A DNA stretch of 64,000 nt from Monosporascus cannonballus. Lineage: Eukaryota > Ascomycota > Sordariomycetes > Xylariales. How positions within the stretch are numbered: position 1 is the stretch's first letter; each line of letters starts with the position of its first letter. Positions 58,345-64,000 of the stretch are shown here, one piece after another. The stretch lies in NCBI GenBank assembly GCA_004154925.1, contig QJNS01000016.1, positions 186,001-250,000 on the forward strand, written 5' to 3'. Below the pieces are notes generated by a model. That model was not told where the DNA came from. It was given only the letters and a program-made list of their open reading frames with translations, and did no database searches. A program made the position numbers and the translations under genes.

Positions 58345-59830
58345 TGCAATTAGTTGCTATATAGTTATATGAAGGTTCCATCATCAAGGATAAGGAGGTT
58401 GGCCTACCCCCTGGATATTTAAGATGTGGTTATAACGCCATTTAGGATGCTCGTCATTCCGTCGTGGAGGATAATATCCGTTAATATTCGGGATGCCACC
58501 AAATGACGACAGTCACGGAGAAGTGCAACCCAGGCGACGATCTTGCCGGGTTAGATGACCTCCAAGTTGGGGGGGGATGAGAGCATCAATCTCCGAAGGC
58601 TATGGGAGACATCATGCTCTTAGCGGAAAGACTTATTTTGTATTTCCATACCACCGGTTTAGTACTTAATAAAACTTGGTTCTTAAGCTCTCATACGCTA
58701 TAGTCATGGCAGTCTACTTGGCCGTTTCTTCTGCAGGCAGCGGGCCCGAAGTAGGTTCCGAAGCCTTGGGTCACAACTTAACTGGTGAACTCCATTTAGG
58801 ATTGCAGATGGGTACGATCGAGTATGTGAAGGCTTGTGTAGTTCCTTTTCGACCTTGGTCATATATATATTAGCTGTGAAGAACTTCCGCTCCCGGTTAC
58901 AGTGCAAGTACAAACTAATAGACGTTTATACTGTTCTTCCACGTTTATTTTAAGCACTACAGGCGAACTGTTTCTTTGTTGTCTCTCATATTATGTATAT
59001 AATATCGTACATCCATTCACCCTCTGGGCACACTCGCCTGCTTCGAGTTGGTACCCGTTTCTAGATTTTAGCATGTCAAAATATACCTTGGCCGCTGTAG
59101 CTACCAACAGGACTCTTCGGCATATCTAAGCGTCGACCAGAGTTCACAGTATGAACTGGCTCTGTTGTCTGCTCCCCGAAGCCACCTTTCCTTTGCATAC
59201 CTCGAAATACTGTATTTTAGTCTACATGGAAAGGATGATGGCCTCCAGCAGCAAACAATCAATACGCCAAATTGAAATGCAGGTTTAAGACTTCATCTGC
59301 TGTCCCACTATGATCTTCAGTTTCCGATATAGGAACCAGAGGTGCCAAACCCTACAACTATCTACTTCTCTAAAAGCGAAGTTTTGTTGACTAGGAGCCT
59401 TAGTTAAAACTGCTGCCTACGTTGGAAGAGGTTGGGTTCATTTTGCCACCTTGTGCGATACCCCGTTTCTTGCTGCAACACTGTGCCTGTATCTAACAGT
59501 TTTCTAAGGACGATACTGCATAGTTTCAAGGAACCAATGCCACCACGTATTCCGTCTAAGCAGTAGGAGGTAGCCGCCCAACGCTTCTTTCTGCTGTTCA
59601 GCATTCCCTTTGCCTCAGGGGCACCCGTGTTTTGCTTTATCAAGTGTCTGCATCAAAATGTGCGCGTCAAAGCTTACTTAATCGGGGCGGGTGCTCTCCT
59701 ACATTGCCATCTGTTCTACTCCCTGCCACGCAATTTGATTACTTTTTTCCTAAATCACATCCAATTGATCATGGAGATACCTGCTCCCGACCCCAGTTCA
59801 AGAACCTGGTGCGGTAGTGTGCTACTATGC
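58345..59830. other. Intergenic, about 1.5 kb
   Basis: No convincing coding frame, RNA gene or repeat seen. Confidence 0.45.
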
Positions 59831-59837
59831 CCCCCAG

Positions 59838-61688
59838 TATGAAACCCGCCGTTAAGGAGTTGTTCCGGGCAACCAAAAGGCTTTATGGACCACGCTCAAT
59901 CGCAATAAGATGCCCTTCGAGCCACCAGCGACTTTCCTGCTAACATTTCCGCGATCATGCCCAGGTAGTAGGCCGGTGCGAGTCCTACGGAGTTGTACTC
60001 CTTCACGGTCTATAGGCCCAACCTCATCAACACACTAGGAAGCATCTTCGATGACTACCCTGCAATATACAGATGCCTTACGCAGATCGACTTCAAAGCT
60101 CCGTTTCACCCCTTCTATCACCGATAGCAGAAGTTGTTTGACGCTATGGAGCACGAGACAGACGAGACAGCGCGGTGTCACCTTGGACTCCTCTACAACC
60201 TTGTGGAGAAGCTGGTCATACCTACCAAGGTTCGAGCTGATGACTTCCTGAGGAATGCCCTAATGGACTTCGCTCATGTGTGGGTTCTCTTCCGACCTAC
60301 TACCAAGGTAGTTTCCTCCGTTGGCGGCCATACCCAGCTGTATCGAGTGACTGGTGGTGGTTCCTCTTTTACTGGAGCACACTACAATTTGCAGTGTCAA
60401 TATGTGGATTGTGACGGTGAGAGTCTTCCATGCTCTAGCACCGCTCTTCATATCGAACACTGCAAGGTCTTAATGCCAATCCAGGAGTTGAGTTGCATTC
60501 CGATCTCGATGCACCAGAGCGCCGTAATTCGAGATGTGCTTTCTGTCAGGGGTCGCAAGTTCGAGCAGCTAAACGGTTTCGTGTCCCGTATCATTCTCAT
60601 GCTTTGCTCAACCTCCGGAGCGGTAAGGGACCACCACGTTCACGAGGTTCCCATGCATAAAGACAGGGTCATTATCGATGCAGCCTCTTTCCTGAAGGCT
60701 TGTCAGAAACCGTTGTTCGAAAAAGAGCGCGGAACCCATGCCACACCACAGAAGCAGAAATCCTTGAAGCGCAGGTATGAGCAGCTACATACACAATTCA
60801 CTGATGCTGCAAAAGCCTCGGAGATGATCAAAATGCGCACTGCACCTCACATTCTGAGGCTACTCCTTAACCCACAAAACCTGGGGCGTCTTCCCTGTCA
60901 ACGGAACTGACGAGGTGGAGTGAAACCATAAGGCTTTTAAGAGCTTGGTGCTATAACATGATTATAAGACTGTTATCCTGGCCTTTGTCTAAGCGCAACT
61001 TTCGCGCTCTGATAAATTCGACGACATCGTTCTGGGCAAAGGCCAGGAGTCACCATGCTGCTCCAAGGATCTGTCGGTGTCGGAAAGTCGTTGACGGCCG
61101 AGTCGGTCGCCGAGGAGATTAAGTGTCCTCTGTACGCCGCAACGAACCCCGGCGAGCTTGGTGAAACAGCTTCCGAGATATAAACGAACCTGGAGAGGAT
61201 CCTAAAGCGCTGTGCCAGCTGGAGCGCAGTCCTGCTCCTAGATGAGTGTGGCGTCTTCCTACAAGAGCGATCGAGCACGAGCATGAGCCACAACCAACTT
61301 GTGGCGGTATTCCTGCGACTCCTCGATTATACTGAGGCGTGCTACTGCTAACTACCAATCGTGTCAAGGCATTCGCCCCGGCCTTCGAGTCACGCATCCA
61401 TCTGACGATCTACTATCCACAATGAATGCTACCTCGCGACACAAGATCTGGCAGAATTCCATCCAGGGCCCGGACGACGCAGTGTCTGACTGGACAGAGC
61501 CCGCCATCACCATAGGCAATGTGAAAGACCTCGCAAGAGTAGGCCTCAAAGGCCACGAAATCAAGAATGCCGTCAAAACCGCAAGACTCTTTGCAGCCAA
61601 GGAGGAGTACCCACTTAGCCTTGACCACCTCCATACTGTGCTGCGCGCCAAAGGTACACTACCGAGTACTGACAGCGTCCCATCATAG
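59838..61688 (+). pseudogene. DUF7025/AAA+ ATPase pseudogene
   Basis: Plus strand. Readable blocks: YRPNLINTLGSIFDDYPAIY, a stop at 60125-60127, then a 258-codon stretch (60134-60910) with FAHVWVLFRPTTKVV, YNLQCQYVDCDGESL and IRDVLSVRGRKFEQL, the DUF7025-type region. After another stop (60908-60910) comes FDDIVLGKGQES, a frameshift, then LLQGSVGVGKSLTAESVAEE (Walker A G-x4-GKS), a TAA at 61181-61183, AVLLLDECGVFLQERS (Walker B), and FLRLLDYTEACY-stop. TNRVKAFAPAFESRIHLTIY follows in another frame, then NATSRHKIWQNSI and VKDLARVGLKGHEIKNAVKT in a third. The domain order is that of large fungal AAA+ proteins of unknown role. At least three frame changes and several stops show it is dead. Confidence 0.85.
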
Positions 61689-62574
61689 TCATGGACACTT
61701 CAAGGGCGACACGAATTAGTGGCGGTTGATGCCGTACTTTGGCGGCGACGGAAATTTCAGCACATGCTCAGCACAAACCCTTAGCTCTCATGTTGGAACT
61801 TACAGCGGTTCTCTTGTAGGAGCCTACGCTGGTGAGTACCAATATCACTGTGGACTGAACTGGCCTAGATATTTGCACACTAGGCTCGTCAGATAGGGGA
61901 TGATTGAGTAATTTGGCAAAAGGAGGTGCTGTCAAGCCTGACGTCGCAACAGGTCCATAGATACTCTAGTGAATAAGAGGAATTTATAAGACTAATATGC
62001 TTTCCAGAGCGAGTGCTAAAGTAACCCCCTGTCCACCTAACACGATGGCTCCTCAGGGCGCAATACACTAGATTCAGTTAAAATTATCCCGCCGCTATCG
62101 TCCAGCTTTCTCTTGAACACATACATTGGCAAGATGCGGGCAGTAAGTTCTCCACGCCCTAATCAAAGCTGTAGAACCCTGCTTGGCTTGTTATAAGCGG
62201 CAGGTTCTAGCCAAAATAATTGAGCTACCTTTGTGGTCAGCAGTCGAAATATGGAAATTTGATGATGAAAGCTAGGTGAAAGATGATCTTCGACAATTGA
62301 ATACTAGATAATAAAGGTTCATATTTATTGGGACCATATTAAAAATGTAATTATATTGAAAACTATGAATAACAGCGATAGGATACCTGCCTAGTCAAAG
62401 GTGCTCCAACCATTGTGGTCAGATCCTGAGAGGGTAGGGGATGGGGATCCCTACTTCCTCAAACTGAGAGTGTGAGGAAAGTCATAGATATGCAGTTATC
62501 TCATGAAAAAGCACAACGCCTGGCCAGGGAGAGGAAGTTTCGAATGGCACCACGTTAGTATGACCCTATTTTTT
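61689..62574. other. Intergenic
   Basis: 3' flanks of the AAA+ pseudogene and the kinase-like gene. No other gene recognised. Confidence 0.45.
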
Positions 62575-63925
62575 TCAAGAGATGCCACGGGTCGTACTCG
62601 CGTCGTAGACCAATAGCTGTAAAGTGTTTGTGATAGCTACATCTGTCTCGCGCGTGTGATATGGCGCAAACTCCCCTGCGGTTTTCGTTTTTACCGCTAT
62701 CTCAATCGTCTGAAGCATCTCCTGAAGGCGGGGGCGGTTATCTGGCTGAATTGCGAGGCACCTAGCGAGGAGGTGCCTCAGTTCTTCATCCAACGTGGGA
62801 TATTTATGGCCGTGCTCGGTTGGCAGGATCTCGGTGGCCATAGTTTGGATGCCTTCATAAGTAGAGTTGCAGCGGAGGACTGGCACATCGCCTCTAGCTA
62901 TTAGGTTCAGGATCCTCTGTCAGACACGTCAATATTTTGTCCTACTTAGTAGTTAACAGGAGTGTTACCGTTGAGACTTTCAACAAGTTTGCAGTTACCC
63001 CGCCCTGCATCTCTGCCGTGGAACCAAAGTCGATAGACTTCACCACTGGGACAATCTTGTGTTCTGGAAACCTACCGCCTGGATCGCCTAGCATGAGATT
63101 CCCGACATGGAGATCGCCGTGGTACAGGTCAGGGGATTGTCTGCCATCTTTCGGGATGGTCTCCAGTCGATTTGGTTCACCTTCCGAGGCTTCCATAGGG
63201 TAGGCCATGGCCACGCATGCCCTTATAACTTCGAAAAGTTAGCGTGGACCCCATGACAGGGAAATACAGTGCCTAACTTACGGCAAAGGAAAAAAGACCA
63301 GAACATGAGGTTGGGCAGATGGACGTCATGTCGCTTTGCTCTTGCCATCAACCTCCGGAATGTGCCGTTTTCTAAATATTCCATCGCTATAACCGGACCG
63401 TGTAATCCCACCAGATAGTGGTCTGCCCGCTTCTTCTTGAAGAGGCGGATGAGCCTAGAAAACCGAAGTTTTACGCTTAATTTTCTACGCCTTGCGAAAC
63501 CCCTTTCTGGCCCTCCGTCGTTGCTTTCTAGTCCGTTACTCTCATTCTTCTCGGTGCTGTTGATATCGTCGCGGGCAGCCACGATCCTCACAATGTGTTC
63601 CGCGCCGCGCAGTTTCTGCGTGGGTTCAGCATATCGGACTAATTAAAAGAACGTCTCCCGCAGAATTTCAAACCTTCAAACGCTTGATCTCATTTCTCAG
63701 CTGATTCTGTTCATCTTCTCCTAGTGCTCTCTTCACCGCTAGCCTCCTAACCCCCACGAACAGACCAGGTTTCTTCTTGATACGAACTACGACACCGTAG
63801 GCACCCTCCTGGAGCAGAGTCTCAAACTCCCATATTCGTACCGTGGAGAAATGTGTCCTCAACTCATCAACGACTCTTTTAGATCCATCTTCGCCTGCTA
63901 GGTCGATGGTTATCGGTTCAGCCAT
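62575..63925 (-). CDS. Protein kinase-like protein
   Basis: Exons 63925-63674, 63615-63282, 63228-62969, 62916-62575; introns 63616-63673, 63229-63281 and 62917-62968 (GTTTGA, GTAAGT and GTAACA donors) give 395 codons. The ATG at 63925 (MAEPITIDLAGED) is preferred over an in-frame ATG at 63973. Kinase landmarks in order: glycine loop LQEGAYGVVVRIK, VAIK-type Lys in LAVKRAL, HIVRIVAARDD, hinge IAMEYLENGTF, catalytic loop YHGDLHVGNLML (HGD instead of HRD), SIDFGS (DFG), and C-lobe LLARCLAIQPDNRPRLQEML. The basic KKKRADHYLVG insert lies in the N-lobe. HGDLH is shared by fungal kinase-like/APH-type proteins. All key residues are present, so it may be active; substrate unknown. Confidence 0.8.
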
Positions 63926-64000
63926 GGTGGGAGCCGTGCGCGGATGATGCACAAAGATAGAAATAAGACCCATAGAACCTAGAATATCAACGAAATTACA

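Noticed and set aside
1..64000. CRISPR arrays, bacterial operons, ribosome binding sites, rRNA genes
   Set aside because: The DNA is eukaryotic (spliced genes, intron-containing tRNA, RIP). No regularly spaced repeats or rRNA sequence were seen.

Overview
The window is nuclear DNA of a filamentous ascomycete (Pezizomycotina, probably Sordariomycetes). Coding genes have short introns of about 50-140 bp with GTRNGY-like donors and CTRAY-type branch sites. The proteins are typically fungal: AA9 LPMO, CE16 esterase, Zn2Cys6 regulator, FAT1 and an MpaB-like oxygenase. A 12.5-kb, very AT-rich block of ruined transposons carries the marks of repeat-induced point mutation (RIP).

Left part (1-34.9 kb), mostly functional genes: SPT5 (5'-truncated by the window edge), an ankyrin-repeat gene with a decayed tandem partner, an intron-containing tRNA-Thr(CGT), a small secreted protein, an AA9 lytic polysaccharide monooxygenase, a CE16 acetylesterase, a Zn2Cys6 regulator, an uncharacterised protein with a C2H2-like finger, an MFS drug-type exporter, an MpaB-like membrane oxygenase, GPI17 (GPI transamidase subunit) and FAT1 (fatty-acid transporter/acyl-CoA synthetase, with a GC-AG intron). 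The regulator, the finger protein, the exporter and the oxygenase lie within about 8.4 kb of each other and could be a small metabolic cluster, though no backbone synthase is present.

Middle (34.9-47.4 kb): AT-rich block of nested transposons. Three nested LTR elements can be resolved. Element C (35605-46231) has TGTTAC...GTAACA LTRs and a 5-bp target duplication. Inside it lies element A (36158-44893), a Ty3/gypsy element on the minus strand with a recognisable but dead reverse transcriptase. Inside A's right LTR lies element B (43255-44764), a 1.5-kb non-autonomous LTR element with its own 5-bp duplication. Element C itself sits in an older relic whose right part still reads as a pogo/Fot1-type DDE transposase. 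A 33-bp inverted repeat lies just outside both edges of the block.

Right part (47.7-64 kb): DPH2 begins about 0.3 kb from the block, followed by a MARVEL-domain membrane protein with a His/Ser-rich tail, then a complete pogo/Fot1-like transposon (53170-55004; 40-bp identical inverted repeats, TA duplication, full-length transposase frame with RIP-type stops). Beyond it pseudogenes dominate: an orphan membrane-protein exon, a GH28 pectinase pseudogene and a DUF7025/AAA+ ATPase pseudogene. An intact kinase-like gene closes the window.

All calls come from reading translations, splice signals and repeats by eye; no database search was run.
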